Source: Roseateles depolymerans (lineage in GTDB: Bacteria; Pseudomonadota; Gammaproteobacteria; Burkholderiales; Burkholderiaceae_C). Taken from it: 64,000 nt of DNA. Location of the stretch: positions 124,001-188,000 of the forward strand of contig NZ_QUMT01000003.1 in NCBI RefSeq assembly GCF_003387155.1, read 5' to 3'. Positions 30,600 to 39,817 of this stretch are shown one piece after another (position 1 is the first letter of the stretch; the number at the start of each line of letters is the position of its first letter). Both the position numbers and the translations under genes were made by a program. The notes beneath the pieces are model-generated. The model searched no databases, was not told the DNA's origin, and worked only from the letters and a program-made list of their open reading frames with translations.

Positions 30600-31757
30600 T
30601 CAGCTGGGCGCGCCGGGCTTGGCCCCTTCGGGCGTGAGGGCCCGCAGCATCTGCAGGTCCTCGGCCGTCACCATCGCCGCATCCGAAGCCGCACTCGACG
30701 CCGGGCTCGGCGCCGCAGCGGGCGCCACCGGCGACTTGGTCAGCAGCTCCGGATGGAACTTGGCCATTTCCGCGCCATACAGCGGCTTGTGCGCGCCCTG
30801 GTGGCAAGTCGCGCAATTGACCTTGGCCACGTCGCCCGTCGGCCCCAGCCGGTTGGCCGGGAAGGTCTGGGTGAGCGGCACCAGGTATTCGAGATTCAGC
30901 TGGCGCACCATGCGGATGCCATGCCAGGCGGTGACCCGCGGCGGCGAGCTGTTGTCCCACGAGCCCAGCGCCCGGGTGTTGTGGCACTGCGTGCAGTTCA
31001 CCCCCAGCGACTTGGACATGTGCATCATCAGCCCGTAAGTCCATTCCGTCTGCTTGATCGACTGACGGTTGCCGGCGGGCAGCGCCTGGATGCCGGCGAC
31101 ACGGATGTTCTCGCTCTCCAGCAGGAAGGGCGTGAACGGGTCGTTGGGCAGCGACGACAGTCCCACACTCGGCGCGGGCGCATTCTGTCCGGCCTTGTTG
31201 CCGGAGAAGGTATTGGCGCCGTTCGGCGTCATCGGCTTGAACCACACTTCCTTGGGCACCGGCTCTCCGCGGTGGCAGGTGTAGCAGGTGACGCCGGTCT
31301 TGCCGACGTGGCGCTGCCAGTCGCTGTTGATGGTCTGCGTCATCTGCAGCATGCGCCGCGCCACCAGCTTCGGATAGAGCGAGTCATCGGCGAAGTTCTG
31401 CACGTTGTGGCAGTGCACGCAGCCTTGCTTGGGCGACACCCAGGCCGTCATCGCGGCCATGGTGCGGTTGAACTCCCCGACGCTGAGGTGGCCCAGCACC
31501 TTGACGTTCTGGTAGATCTGACCGGCCTTGGGGCCATCCGGCGAGGCCGGCTCCAGCGGGGCCGGCGCCTCGTTGGACGCCGCCTGCTCGGCCAGCAGCC
31601 GCGGGTTGTAGACCTGCTCCATGCCGGTGCCGCGGTAGCCGCGCTGCACCGTCTCCACCGGCGGCCGCTCGCAGCCCGCCAGCAGCCCCAGCATCAGGGT
31701 CGAGGCCAGCATCAGCACCCGCAGGGGCGAGCGCTGGCGTGTCTGAGTCTGCGTCAT
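30600..31757 (-). CDS. pufC: Photosynthetic reaction centre tetraheme cytochrome c subunit
   Basis: Periplasmic lipoprotein that re-reduces the special pair. 385 aa. Lipobox LLAGC with Cys29. Four CxxCH haem sites: C113-H117 (CVHCH), C158-H162 (CYTCH), C255-H259 (CTQCH) and C315-H319 (CATCH). Axial Met residues are likely in the helices before each site (for example MLQM, MMHM). GGGGGAGA lies just before the ATG, inside the preceding 77-aa ORF. The likely soluble donor is the HiPIP encoded at 55196. Confidence 0.97.
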   Translation of the reverse strand: MTQTQTRQRSPLRVLMLASTLMLGLLAGCERPPVETVQRGYRGTGMEQVYNPRLLAEQAASNEAPAPLEPASPDGPKAGQIYQNVKVLGHLSVGEFNRTMAAMTAWVSPKQGCVHCHNVQNFADDSLYPKLVARRMLQMTQTINSDWQRHVGKTGVTCYTCHRGEPVPKEVWFKPMTPNGANTFSGNKAGQNAPAPSVGLSSLPNDPFTPFLLESENIRVAGIQALPAGNRQSIKQTEWTYGLMMHMSKSLGVNCTQCHNTRALGSWDNSSPPRVTAWHGIRMVRQLNLEYLVPLTQTFPANRLGPTGDVAKVNCATCHQGAHKPLYGAEMAKFHPELLTKSPVAPAAAPSPASSAASDAAMVTAEDLQMLRALTPEGAKPGAPS

Positions 31758-31987
31758 GCTGTCTCCCCCGCCCGGTGGACCGGGCTGTCAGTCAGGGTCT
31801 GCGGCTTCACCATCGTGATGCCGTGTTGCAGGGCAACGGTCGCGCCCGTCTCGCACAGGGCCGACCACAGCCGGGCGGCGAGCTGACGGGGCCAGTGCGC
31901 CAGGCCGGCGTGCGAGCCGCCGAAGGTGCGGCCGGAGCGCCCAGAGCGCCCAGAGTGGCCGGAGCGGGGCCTTCGCCCGGCGCTCAT
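31754..31987 (-). CDS. 77-aa ORF coupled to both pufM and pufC
   Basis: Starts at the ATG that overlaps the pufM stop (ATGA, 31984-31987) and ends at a TGA that overlaps the pufC ATG (31754-31757). Only about 9 of 77 codons end in A or T, like the neighbouring coding DNA. The N-terminal third is Arg/Ser/Gly-rich ([19 protein letters not shown]), with a weakly hydrophobic middle ([18 protein letters not shown]) and a polar end. No TM segment is clear, so it is not an obvious PufX, although it sits in the pufX position. Unrecognised. The double overlap and codon bias support a real gene; chance cannot be excluded. Confidence 0.5.
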   Translation of the reverse strand: MSAGRRPRSGHSGRSGRSGRTFGGSHAGLAHWPRQLAARLWSALCETGATVALQHGITMVKPQTLTDSPVHRAGETA

Positions 31988-32964
31988 GGCTGGCCCCCGG
32001 GCACCACCAGCGACGGATCGACCACCGGCGGGAAGACGGCCGGATACATCGGCGCAATGCCGTGTTTCACGCCCCACAGGTACCAGTTGTCCACCACGGT
32101 GCCGGTCAGCAGGATGCCGATGCCCCCGGTCAGCGGACACAGTACCGCGAACCACCAGGCCCAGCGGTGGATCGATTCCATGGTGGCGTTAAAGCCCATG
32201 GTCCAGCGCCAGAACAGTGCCGCGCGCTCGCTGGCGGTGCCGCGGTCGGTGATCTGCTCGATCTCCCGCTCGCCGCCGAAGCGGCTCACCGCCAGGATGG
32301 TCGCCCCGTGCATCGCAAACAGCAGGGTGCTCCCATACAGGAACACGATGCTGAGCATGTGGAACGGGTTGTAGAACAGATTCCCATAGCGCAGCGAGAA
32401 GGCGGCCGTCCAGTCCAGATGCGGGAAAATGCCAAAGGGCACGGCCTCGCCGAAGCTGCCCATCAGCACCGGCCGGATGATGCCCAGCACCAGGTAGAGC
32501 CAGATGGCCGCGGCAAAGGCCCAGGCCACATGCGTGCCCATGCCCAGCTTGCGGGCGCGGCGGTACATGCGCACCCACCACAGCAGGATGGAGGTGGTGA
32601 GGAACAGCCCCGCCAGCAGCCACCATCCGCCCTGGTTGAGCGGCGGCAGATGCAGCCCGTTGGCCGGCGGCGGCGGCTCCAGCGCCAGCCAGGGCAGCTG
32701 CCGCACGAACTGGATCGGATTCCAGTTCACCGAGGCCAGCATGTTGAGCCCGATGATCTCGATGGCAATGAAGCCGCAGATCAGCGAGCACAGCCCCAGC
32801 CAGCCCAGGTAGATGGGCCCGAGCTGGGCATCCCCCAGCCGGCCCAGCCAATGGACATGGGTGCTGCCGCCGCTGCGCTGATACTCGTCCCGCCCCAGCG
32901 GCACGCCGGGATACGACGGCGCGGCCACCTGCACGCTGGTGAAAAGGTTCTGATATTCAGGCAT
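31984..32964 (-). CDS. pufM: Photosynthetic reaction centre M subunit
   Basis: 326 aa. Five TM helices and conserved ligand regions: [23 protein letters not shown] (helix D with BChl His), [10 protein letters not shown], and [19 protein letters not shown] (helix E, Fe/BChl His). [11 protein letters not shown] is near the N-terminus. AAGGAGT sits 7 nt before ATG 32964. The C-terminal extension past [13 protein letters not shown] is typical of species with a bound cytochrome. Lies 92 nt after pufL. Confidence 0.98.
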   Translation of the reverse strand: MPEYQNLFTSVQVAAPSYPGVPLGRDEYQRSGGSTHVHWLGRLGDAQLGPIYLGWLGLCSLICGFIAIEIIGLNMLASVNWNPIQFVRQLPWLALEPPPPANGLHLPPLNQGGWWLLAGLFLTTSILLWWVRMYRRARKLGMGTHVAWAFAAAIWLYLVLGIIRPVLMGSFGEAVPFGIFPHLDWTAAFSLRYGNLFYNPFHMLSIVFLYGSTLLFAMHGATILAVSRFGGEREIEQITDRGTASERAALFWRWTMGFNATMESIHRWAWWFAVLCPLTGGIGILLTGTVVDNWYLWGVKHGIAPMYPAVFPPVVDPSLVVPGGQP

Positions 32965-33056
32965 GACAGGACTCCTTAGCCGCCCGCGGTTCCCGCGAGG
33001 ACCGACCACAGAGGTCAAGGGGCCGGCAGGGCCGGACGTGGGGGGACTTCATCACT

Positions 33057-33881
33057 TCACTTCCAGATCGGAAGGTTGAGCCACCAGCTCCACCATTCCG
33101 GCCAGCCGCGGGTCCAGAACGGTCCGCTGATGACGATGCAGATGGCGCTCCAGAAACCGGCCGACAGGGCCAGGAACAGGCCCAGGCGGTGGATGCCCAG
33201 CGTGCCGATCGAATAGCCGATGGCATCGCGGAAGAAGGTGTTCTCGTGCTCGGCGGTCTTGACGACCTCGCCGGGCGCCGGATTGGTCGCCGACAACACC
33301 AGCGCCCCGTGCAGGCTCAGCGCGAAGGTGGTGGCGAAGAAGAAGCTCACCGCCAGCATGTGCGCCGGGTTGTAGTGGAAGTGCAGGTACTGGTAGCCGG
33401 TGTTGGACACCCAGTCCAGGTGACTGATGATGCCGTAGGGGAAACCGTGTCCCCAGGCGCCCATGAGCACCGGGCGGACGACCACCAGCGTCACATAGGC
33501 AAAGATGGCGACGGCAAAGGCAAAGGGCACGTGATAGCCCATGCCCAGCTTGCGGCAGATCTCCACCTCCCGCAGCGCCCAGGACACGAACGCGCCGATG
33601 GCGCAGACGGTGATGAGCTGCCACAGCCCGCCTTCCATCAGCGGCGCCATGCCCAGCCCGTATTTGAGGTCGGGGGGCGCGATGCTGATCCGCCAGAGGT
33701 TCCAGGTGCCGCCCTGGGAAGCGCCCCAGACGATCAGCAGCGTGCCCACGAGGGTAAAGAACATCGTGGTGACACCGAAGAAGCCGACGTAGAACGGCCC
33801 CACCCAGAAGTCGAACAGATCGCCTCCCAGCAGGGTTCCGCCGCGGACGCGGTACTTCCTCTCGAAGTTCAGCATGGCCAT
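33057..33881 (-). CDS. pufL: Photosynthetic reaction centre L subunit
   Basis: 274 aa, normal length. It begins [17 protein letters not shown] and contains [23 protein letters not shown] (special-pair and accessory BChl His) and [21 protein letters not shown] (Fe-ligand His). It ends at NLPIWK. Start ATG 33881 rather than the in-frame ATG 6 bp further in, matching the usual MALLSFERKY start. Preceded by a strong intergenic hairpin. Confidence 0.98.
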   Translation of the reverse strand: MAMLNFERKYRVRGGTLLGGDLFDFWVGPFYVGFFGVTTMFFTLVGTLLIVWGASQGGTWNLWRISIAPPDLKYGLGMAPLMEGGLWQLITVCAIGAFVSWALREVEICRKLGMGYHVPFAFAVAIFAYVTLVVVRPVLMGAWGHGFPYGIISHLDWVSNTGYQYLHFHYNPAHMLAVSFFFATTFALSLHGALVLSATNPAPGEVVKTAEHENTFFRDAIGYSIGTLGIHRLGLFLALSAGFWSAICIVISGPFWTRGWPEWWSWWLNLPIWK

Positions 33882-33940
33882 GTTTGCCACCTCAGGTAGA
33901 GGGTCACCCGCGGGATGCGGGGCCCTGTGCAGTCGCGAGG

Positions 33941-33966
33941 CGGTGCGAGGCATACACCCCGCACCG
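33941..33966 (-). promoter_or_regulatory. Stable RNA hairpin between pufA and pufL
   Basis: CGGTGCG ... CGCACCG with an inner GGG/CCT pairing gives a stem of about 10 bp and a 6-nt loop. There is no T-run. In other purple bacteria a hairpin at this spot protects the pufBA segment from decay and gives excess antenna over reaction centre; the same role is inferred here. Confidence 0.6.
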
Positions 33967-33987
33967 TCATGGGCGCGGACGCGAGGA

Positions 33988-34179
33988 CTACTTCGGCGCT
34001 GGCGCCGGCGCCGGCATCGCCGAGTTCTGAACCACCGGCTTGGTGTTCGGACCGTCGAGCCAGTTGTACTTGTTGGTGCTGAGCAGGATGAAGTGAATCA
34101 CCAGCGCCAGAACGAACAAGAAGGCGAACAGCGCGACCAGCGCTCTGCGCGGGTCGAATAACAACCAGATCTTCCACAT
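33988..34179 (-). CDS. pufA: LH1 (B870) core antenna alpha polypeptide
   Basis: 63 aa. [20 protein letters not shown] with BChl-ligating His29 in the TM helix (LVIHFILL) and the NKYNWLDG motif after it. The C-terminal tail is Pro/Ala-rich. AGGAGA Shine-Dalgarno 6 nt before the ATG. Unusually it does not follow pufB directly; a 74-aa ORF intervenes. Confidence 0.96.
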   Translation of the reverse strand: MWKIWLLFDPRRALVALFAFLFVLALVIHFILLSTNKYNWLDGPNTKPVVQNSAMPAPAPAPK

Positions 34180-34190
34180 GCTTGGATCTC

Positions 34191-34415
34191 CTAATTGAGG
34201 TGGGACATGAAGGTATAGACCCCTGCCCGAACACCCTTGATCAGTGATTTCTCACCCTCCGCCCCGGGCAACCACGTGCGCCAGTCCAGAAACAACATCT
34301 GCGCGGCAAGCGCGATCAGGAGCACGAAAAGGAAGCTCACGAGGAACAGGGCCGCATCGGTCCTGGTGTCCTGCGCGGCAGTGCTGCCTGCTGGAAGGTT
34401 GGTGATGTGCGCCAT
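34191..34415 (-). CDS. 74-aa single-TM protein encoded between pufB and pufA
   Basis: One TM helix at residues 21-43 ([20 protein letters not shown]), then [15 protein letters not shown] and an amphipathic end ([15 protein letters not shown]). Residues FLFVL then WL-x-G align with the LH1 alpha TM and its NWLDG turn, but the position of the BChl-binding His is Ala, so it should not bind chlorophyll that way. It has its own GAGAGG ribosome site 5 nt before the ATG, 37 bp after pufB, and stops 11 bp before pufA. Proximity means stoichiometric co-transcription with the antenna. Alternatives: a diverged PufQ-like factor or an LH1 accessory like PufX or protein-W. I do not recognise it as a named protein. 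Confidence 0.8.
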   Translation of the reverse strand: MAHITNLPAGSTAAQDTRTDAALFLVSFLFVLLIALAAQMLFLDWRTWLPGAEGEKSLIKGVRAGVYTFMSHLN

Positions 34416-34452
34416 GGCGGACCTCTCTTTCAGTGGGAACTCATGCCCGGGC

Positions 34453-34602
34453 TCAGAGCCACGGACGCCACATCCACACCAGCACATGGGCCACCACGGC
34501 AATCGCCGTGAAGCCGATGAAGCTGGTCATGAAGATGCCGTGGAACTCCCGGGCTTCGTTGTCAGTCAGCCCGGATAACGAGCCTGATCTGTTATCAGCC
34601 AT
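34453..34602 (-). CDS. pufB: LH1 (B870) core antenna beta polypeptide
   Basis: 49 aa. [19 protein letters not shown] has the conserved His21 and the TM helix carries the BChl ligand His39 ([17 protein letters not shown]). The C-terminal WRPWL is the family ending. AGGAG lies 8 nt before ATG 34602. First antenna gene, 97 bp after bchZ. That gap is too short for a pufQ. Confidence 0.95.
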   Translation of the reverse strand: MADNRSGSLSGLTDNEAREFHGIFMTSFIGFTAIAVVAHVLVWMWRPWL

Positions 34603-34699
34603 ATCGATCACTCCTGAGAATGGACCTTGCGGCCCAGCACCGCGCAGCTCCCGCGCGGCAGGGACTTCCTGGGCAACAGGCCCACGGCAAGCCTTGTGT

Positions 34700-36184
34700 T
34701 CATGCCACCGCTCCCAGCGCGGCAGCGGCCAGCTGACGGGCCTGTCGCTCCAGGTCCTCCACGTCCACCGTGGCGCCCTGCCGGGCCCGTGCGGCGGCTT
34801 CCGCCTGGTCGCGCAGCCGCTTGGCGGCAGAGATGCGCACCAGCAGCGGCTGGGCTTCCAGCAGCTCTTCCAGCAGTTCACGCGCGGCATCGCTCCAGGG
34901 CAGCGCGGCCAGCGCCCGTGCGGGGGTGGGATCGACACGGTCCAGATCGGTGCCCAGCGGCAGGATGTGGAACAGCGCGTCGAACAGCGCGTTGCAGAAT
35001 TCCTGCACCAGGTAGGTGGCGCCGGCATACCCCATGAACGGCGTGCCGGTGGCGCGGCGAACGATGGCGCCGGGGAACGAGGCCGGGATGAAAGCAGGCT
35101 TCATCGACCCGCTGCTGGCCGCCTCGGCCAGGTACATGCGTTCGTTGAAGCTGCCATACAGCACCAGCGGCGGCTTCTGATGCACCAGCGCCCGCACCTG
35201 CGCGTTGTTGGTCTTCTCGCCCGGCTTGCGGGCGATGGCGAACTGGCAGGGCAGGCCCAGCTCGTCTTCCAGGAAATGCCGCACGCCGCGGGTGTAGGTC
35301 TCGCTGGCCACGATGCCGAAACTGGCGGTGGCGAAGAAGTCCTGCGTAACCGAGCGCCACAGGTCCCACAAGGGCTTGATGGTGGTGTGCTTCTCGCGCT
35401 CGATGAAGGGTTCGGGATCCAGATGCAGCAACCGGCCCAGCTCGCGCAGGAAGGCGGTGGTGCTGTGCAGGCCGATGGGCGCCTGCAGCCAGGGCCGGTC
35501 CAGCGTCTCGCACAGCAGCTGGCCGAATTCGCGGTACAGGCACACGTTGACGTCGGCCTGGGCCAGTTGCGGCACATCGGCCAGGTGGCTGCCCAGCGGG
35601 AAGCTCATGTTGACCTCGGCCCCGATGCCCTCCACCAGGCGGCAGATCTCATGCAGGTCACTGGCGCTGTTGAACTGCCCGTAGCAGGGGCCGATCAGGT
35701 TGACCCGCGGCTTCTCACCAGCCGGGCGCTGCTCGAAGGGCGTGCGGGCCGGCACCTGGCGCAGGCCGTGCTCGGACCACAGCCAGTACATCGCGCGGTT
35801 GGCGCATTGCCACTGGTCTTCGTCGATGGTGCGCGGCAGGAAGCGGGCGATGGTCGTGCCCTCGGGCGTGACACCGCCGCCGATCATCTCGGCGATCGAG
35901 CCGGTGACCACCACGCTGGGCAGGTCCGGGTCGAGCGCGGCATGGGCGCGGCGCATGCTGCCCTCGGTGCCTTCGCGGCCCAGTTGCTCCTCGGCCAGGC
36001 CGGTGACCACGATGGGCAGTTCATGCGGCGGCAGGGCATCGGTGTAGTGCAGCACCGAGGTCACCGGCAGGTTCTCGCAGCCCACCGGGCCGTCGATGAC
36101 CACCTGCAGGCCCTTGATGGCGGTGAAGACATACACGGCGCCCCAATAGCCGCCGGCCCGGTCGTGGTCGAGGACGAAGCTCAC
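34700..36184 (-). CDS. bchZ: Chlorophyllide a reductase subunit Z
   Basis: Nitrogenase-like catalytic subunit that, with BchX and BchY, reduces the C7=C8 bond of chlorophyllide to make the bacteriochlorin ring. 494 aa. Begins [19 protein letters not shown] with the cluster Cys in [17 protein letters not shown] start overlapping the bchY stop (GTGA). Directly upstream of the puf genes, so part of the bchCXYZ-puf superoperon. Confidence 0.97.
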   Translation of the reverse strand: MSFVLDHDRAGGYWGAVYVFTAIKGLQVVIDGPVGCENLPVTSVLHYTDALPPHELPIVVTGLAEEQLGREGTEGSMRRAHAALDPDLPSVVVTGSIAEMIGGGVTPEGTTIARFLPRTIDEDQWQCANRAMYWLWSEHGLRQVPARTPFEQRPAGEKPRVNLIGPCYGQFNSASDLHEICRLVEGIGAEVNMSFPLGSHLADVPQLAQADVNVCLYREFGQLLCETLDRPWLQAPIGLHSTTAFLRELGRLLHLDPEPFIEREKHTTIKPLWDLWRSVTQDFFATASFGIVASETYTRGVRHFLEDELGLPCQFAIARKPGEKTNNAQVRALVHQKPPLVLYGSFNERMYLAEAASSGSMKPAFIPASFPGAIVRRATGTPFMGYAGATYLVQEFCNALFDALFHILPLGTDLDRVDPTPARALAALPWSDAARELLEELLEAQPLLVRISAAKRLRDQAEAAARARQGATVDVEDLERQARQLAAAALGAVA

Positions 36185-37668
36185 AGCATCTGCTCCGACT
36201 GGCGACGCTTCATCACCTTGATGACCTGGCGCCGGGTGTCTTCCCGGAAGCCGGGATGCAGCACGGGCGTCTCGGACCAGATGCCGGCCTGGTCGCCGGT
36301 GCCGACGTCCCCGAAGAAGTCACGCATTGCGTCGAAGCGGGACTGGTTGGCGATGGCCGCGTTGATCACCTGGGCGAGTGATCCGGCGCCAGCAGGTCCC
36401 ATCAGCGGACGGGCCGAGATCAGGTTGGTGAAGTACAGCGCCGGCAGGCCCCGCTCCTTGCAGGCCTGCACCAGCGGCGTGGTGCCGATGGCCAGCTGCG
36501 GCCGGTGGCGTTGCACGGCAGCCAGGTCCTGCTGCAGCGTCGCGCGGTATTGCACTTCGCAGCCATGGGCTTCCAGCCAGACGCGGTCCGGCTCGGACCA
36601 TGGCGTGTGGGGACAGGCCGTGCCCACATAAGGCACGGTGGCCCCGCTTTCGATCAGCAGCCGGGCCACCAGCAGCTCGGACCCCTCATAGCCGCTGACG
36701 GTGACACGGGCGTTGGTGGGGGAACGGGCCAATGCGCCCTGGATGGACGGCAGCACCGCGGCAATGGCCGCTTCCACCTGGGCCGACGGCACCTCCGCCG
36801 CCTCGCCGATGGCGCGCAGCCAGGCCGCCGTGCCTTCAGCCCCCACCGGCGCGGAGCCCACGACCGGACGACCGGCCGCCTTCAGCTCCCGCACGCAGGC
36901 GGTGTAGAACGGATGCGTGGCCGCGACGACGCTGCAATCCAGCGCCGCATACAGCTCGCGCCATTCACGCGTCGGCACCGTGGGGCCCACCTTCAGGCCC
37001 AGCGGCGCCAGCAACGCGCCGATCACCATCGGGTCGGCCGGAAACAGCTCGCCCAGCAGGCTCACCGTGCGGGCTTCATCGAGGCCCTGTTCGCGCCATC
37101 CGCGCGGCGCGGAGACCGGCCCCGCCTCGGCTTCGCTGCGGGCCCGCTGCAGCATCGCGCCAGCCAGCACGTCCTTGGCTTCCGCATGGGTCGGGACGCC
37201 GAAGCCGGGCACGTCGATGCCGATGATGCGAACGCCGTTGATCACCTTGGGCAGCAGCTGCAGCGGCACCCCGCTGGCGGTCGGCACGCACAGGTTGATG
37301 ACGACCAGTGCATCCAGCAGTGCCGGATCGGCCTGGGCATGCACGGCCTCGCGGATGTCCTCGAAGAGCTTGCCGGTCACCAGGCTCTCGCTGTTGAACG
37401 GCACATAACCGACGCTGCGCTTGGCGCCGTAGAAGTGCGAGGTGAAGGTCAGTCCGTAGACGCAGCAGGCCGAGCCGCTGAGGATGGTGGCGGTGCGACG
37501 CATGCGCAGCCCCACTCGCAGCGATCCGAAGGCCGGGCACATGCTCTGCGGCTGGTCATGCGGGCCGGTGCCGGCCGTTGGATAGTCCGCCGCATAACGC
37601 GCCAGCGTTTCACGCGTGGCGGCGCTTTCGGCCTGGGCTCGTTCAAGGGCGGCGTGGCATTGGCTCAT
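36181..37668 (-). CDS. bchY: Chlorophyllide a reductase subunit Y
   Basis: Partner of BchZ in the nitrogenase-like (NB)2 component. 495 aa. [24 protein letters not shown] and [11 protein letters not shown] supply cluster-ligand cysteines. [19 protein letters not shown] follows. Starts at ATG 37668, 12 bp after the bchX stop. Confidence 0.97.
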   Translation of the reverse strand: MSQCHAALERAQAESAATRETLARYAADYPTAGTGPHDQPQSMCPAFGSLRVGLRMRRTATILSGSACCVYGLTFTSHFYGAKRSVGYVPFNSESLVTGKLFEDIREAVHAQADPALLDALVVINLCVPTASGVPLQLLPKVINGVRIIGIDVPGFGVPTHAEAKDVLAGAMLQRARSEAEAGPVSAPRGWREQGLDEARTVSLLGELFPADPMVIGALLAPLGLKVGPTVPTREWRELYAALDCSVVAATHPFYTACVRELKAAGRPVVGSAPVGAEGTAAWLRAIGEAAEVPSAQVEAAIAAVLPSIQGALARSPTNARVTVSGYEGSELLVARLLIESGATVPYVGTACPHTPWSEPDRVWLEAHGCEVQYRATLQQDLAAVQRHRPQLAIGTTPLVQACKERGLPALYFTNLISARPLMGPAGAGSLAQVINAAIANQSRFDAMRDFFGDVGTGDQAGIWSETPVLHPGFREDTRRQVIKVMKRRQSEQML

Positions 37669-37680
37669 GATGGTGGCCGG

Positions 37681-38724
37681 TCAGGTGGCGTCGTAGACCA
37701 CTTCGAGCGTGGGCTTGGTGATCTCGCTGCGGCCGACCATGTCGAACAGCGTGGCGGGCTCCATCTGGAAGTCGCGGCCGGTGACTTCGGCGGCGAACAG
37801 CCCGAGCAGCTCGTCCTGGGTCTGGGGCTTGGGGCGCTGCGGCGGCGCATCGGCCACGTTCTGCGCCAGTTCTTCGAACAGCGGCCCCCACTCCCCGTCC
37901 GGCTTGCCGATGATTTCGTAGCTGGCGCTCTTGCGGCGGATGTCCTCATGCGCCGGAATCGCGGCCAGCACCGGGATGCCGGCATTGCGGGCGAAGGCGG
38001 AGGCTTCGCCGGTGCCGTCGTCCTTGTTGATCACCATGCCGGCCACGCCGACATTGCCGCCGAGCTTGCGGAAGTACTCGACCGCGCTGCACACGTTGTT
38101 GGCCACGTACAGGCTCTGCAGGTCGTTGCTCGCCACCACGATGACCTTCTGGCACATGTCGCGGGCGATCGGCAGTCCGAAGCCGCCGCACACCACGTCG
38201 CCCAGGAAGTCCAGCAGCACGTAGTCGAAGCCCCAGTCGTGGAAGCCCAGCTTCTCCAGCGTCTCGAAGCCGTGGATGATGCCGCGCCCGCCGCAGCCGC
38301 GCCCCACCTCCGGGCCGCCCAGCTCCATGGCGTAGACGCCGTCGCGCTTGAAGCAGACATCCCCGATGGCCACGGCCTCGCCGGCCAGCTTCTTGCGGCT
38401 GCTGGTCTCGATGATGGTCGGGCAGGCCTTGCCGCCGAACAGCAGGCTGGTGGTGTCGCTCTTGGGATCGCAGCCGATCAGCAGCACCTTCTTGCCCTGC
38501 TGGGCCATCATGTAGCTGAGATTGGCCAGGGTGAAGCTCTTGCCGATGCCGCCCTTGCCGTAGATGGCGATGATCTGCGTGGTCTTGGTGACGGCGCCGG
38601 TGGCGGGGGCTTGCGGCTCGGCCGCAGCCTCGTCGCGCAGCGCGTCCACATGCGACTGGACCGCGCTCTGGCGGCGCGGCTGGAAGGTCACCGTGGCCTC
38701 GGCCGGGATGGTGGAGGTGCTCAT
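37681..38724 (-). CDS. bchX: Chlorophyllide a reductase iron protein subunit X
   Basis: NifH-like ATPase that donates electrons to BchYZ. 347 aa. P-loop IYGKGGIGKSFTLANL, switch region with VLLDFLGDVVCGGFGLPIARDMC, and the 4Fe-4S cysteines in GRGCGGRG and DVVCGG. An N-terminal extension of about 40 residues before the P-loop is typical of BchX compared with BchL. Confidence 0.98.
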   Translation of the reverse strand: MSTSTIPAEATVTFQPRRQSAVQSHVDALRDEAAAEPQAPATGAVTKTTQIIAIYGKGGIGKSFTLANLSYMMAQQGKKVLLIGCDPKSDTTSLLFGGKACPTIIETSSRKKLAGEAVAIGDVCFKRDGVYAMELGGPEVGRGCGGRGIIHGFETLEKLGFHDWGFDYVLLDFLGDVVCGGFGLPIARDMCQKVIVVASNDLQSLYVANNVCSAVEYFRKLGGNVGVAGMVINKDDGTGEASAFARNAGIPVLAAIPAHEDIRRKSASYEIIGKPDGEWGPLFEELAQNVADAPPQRPKPQTQDELLGLFAAEVTGRDFQMEPATLFDMVGRSEITKPTLEVVYDAT

Positions 38725-38773
38725 GCGGGGTCCTTCACGCAGGCACGAGGGCCCACGACAGCGGTGGAATCGG

Positions 38774-39727
38774 TCATGCGTGGTGTCTCCAGTCCAGAAC
38801 CATCTTCAGGCAGGCGGCATCGCCGAACGCCTGGGTGTAGGCTGCCTGCGCGCGCTCCGCCGGCTCGCTGTGGGTCAGCAGGCCGTCCAGGGACAGCCGG
38901 CCTGCATGCAGCAGGGCATTCACGGCCCACATGTCGGGCTTCTTCCATTCGGCCGCCACCCGGATGCGCGCTTCCCGCATGAAGGCGGGCGGGAAATTCA
39001 GGGACAGCGGCTGGGCATAGAAGCCGGCCAGCACGACCTCGCCGCCAAAGCCCAGGCGTCCGATGAGGCTGTCCAGCAGGCCGGCGTCGCCGCTGACGTC
39101 GTAGATGGCGCGGTAGTCGCGGCGCGGATCGTCCTGCGGATGCAGCACGCGGTAGCCGGTGGCGCCCGACTGGCGGACCGGGTTGGTCTCCCAGACGGTG
39201 AAGTCCTGAATGCCTGCGGCCACGTTCATGCGGGCCAGCAGCCGGCCCAGCACGCCGTGACCCACGATCAGGTCGGGCGGTGTGTGCGGCTGGCCCTGGC
39301 CGCCGCCAGCCACGCTGTGATAAGCGGTTGCGGCCAGCGCCAGCAGCACGGCACGCTCGCCGAGCTTCTCGTCCACCGGCACGACCTTGGCTTCCGGCAC
39401 CACCAGGCGCGAGGCCGAGGCCCCAAAAAGCCCGCGCACTTCGCCGAAGCAGCGGGCACCCGGCACGAAGACGCGCTGGCCGACCCAGTGGGTGCTGTCC
39501 GCGCCCACGGCGATCACCCGCCCGACGGCCTCATAACCCGGCACCAGCGGATAGCCCATGCCGGGGAACATCGGCATGGTGCCGTCCCAGATCAGTCGTT
39601 CGGTGCCAGTGCTGATGCCGCTGAATTCCACTTCCACCACCACGTCGCCGGCTTGTGGTGTCGGCAGGCGCAGCGGCGTGAGGCTCAGGCGCTGGGGCTG
39701 CTCGATGACCACGGCTTGGGTGTTCAT
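38774..39727 (-). CDS. bchC: Bacteriochlorophyllide a dehydrogenase
   Basis: Oxidises the 3-hydroxyethyl side chain to acetyl. 317 aa, zinc-free MDR-like dehydrogenase. MNTQAVVIEQPQRLSL at the start, GISTGTERLIWDGTMPMFPGMGYPLVPGYE conserved in BchC (positions about 37-66), and the nucleotide-binding region LIVGHGVLGRLLAR. Preceded by tandem PpsR-type sites and 49 bp before bchX. Confidence 0.97.
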   Translation of the reverse strand: MNTQAVVIEQPQRLSLTPLRLPTPQAGDVVVEVEFSGISTGTERLIWDGTMPMFPGMGYPLVPGYEAVGRVIAVGADSTHWVGQRVFVPGARCFGEVRGLFGASASRLVVPEAKVVPVDEKLGERAVLLALAATAYHSVAGGGQGQPHTPPDLIVGHGVLGRLLARMNVAAGIQDFTVWETNPVRQSGATGYRVLHPQDDPRRDYRAIYDVSGDAGLLDSLIGRLGFGGEVVLAGFYAQPLSLNFPPAFMREARIRVAAEWKKPDMWAVNALLHAGRLSLDGLLTHSEPAERAQAAYTQAFGDAACLKMVLDWRHHA

Positions 39728-39768
39728 GACGGAGCCCGTTGGGTGGGGGTGAGGAAGGTGTCCATGAA

Positions 39769-39812
39769 AGTCATCCTACGCTTACACCACAAAACGTCAA
39801 CCTGAATTTACA
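39769..39812. promoter_or_regulatory. Tandem PpsR/CrtJ-type operator before bchC
   Basis: Two 18-bp near-palindromes, AGT-N12-ACA (39769-39786) and CGT-N12-ACA (39795-39812), separated by exactly 8 bp. The consensus half-site is TGT-N12-ACA; each has one mismatch. The 8-bp spacing equals that reported for cooperative CrtJ binding at a bchC promoter. Located 42-85 bp upstream of the bchC ATG and just past the crtF stop. Confidence 0.72.
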
Positions 39813-39817
39813 TTCGA

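Noticed and set aside
31754-31987. Identification of the 77-aa ORF as PufX
   Set aside because: Right place but no convincing TM helix; only position is shared.
34603-34699. Possible pufQ between bchZ and pufB
   Set aside because: The 97-bp gap is too short for a pufQ gene.
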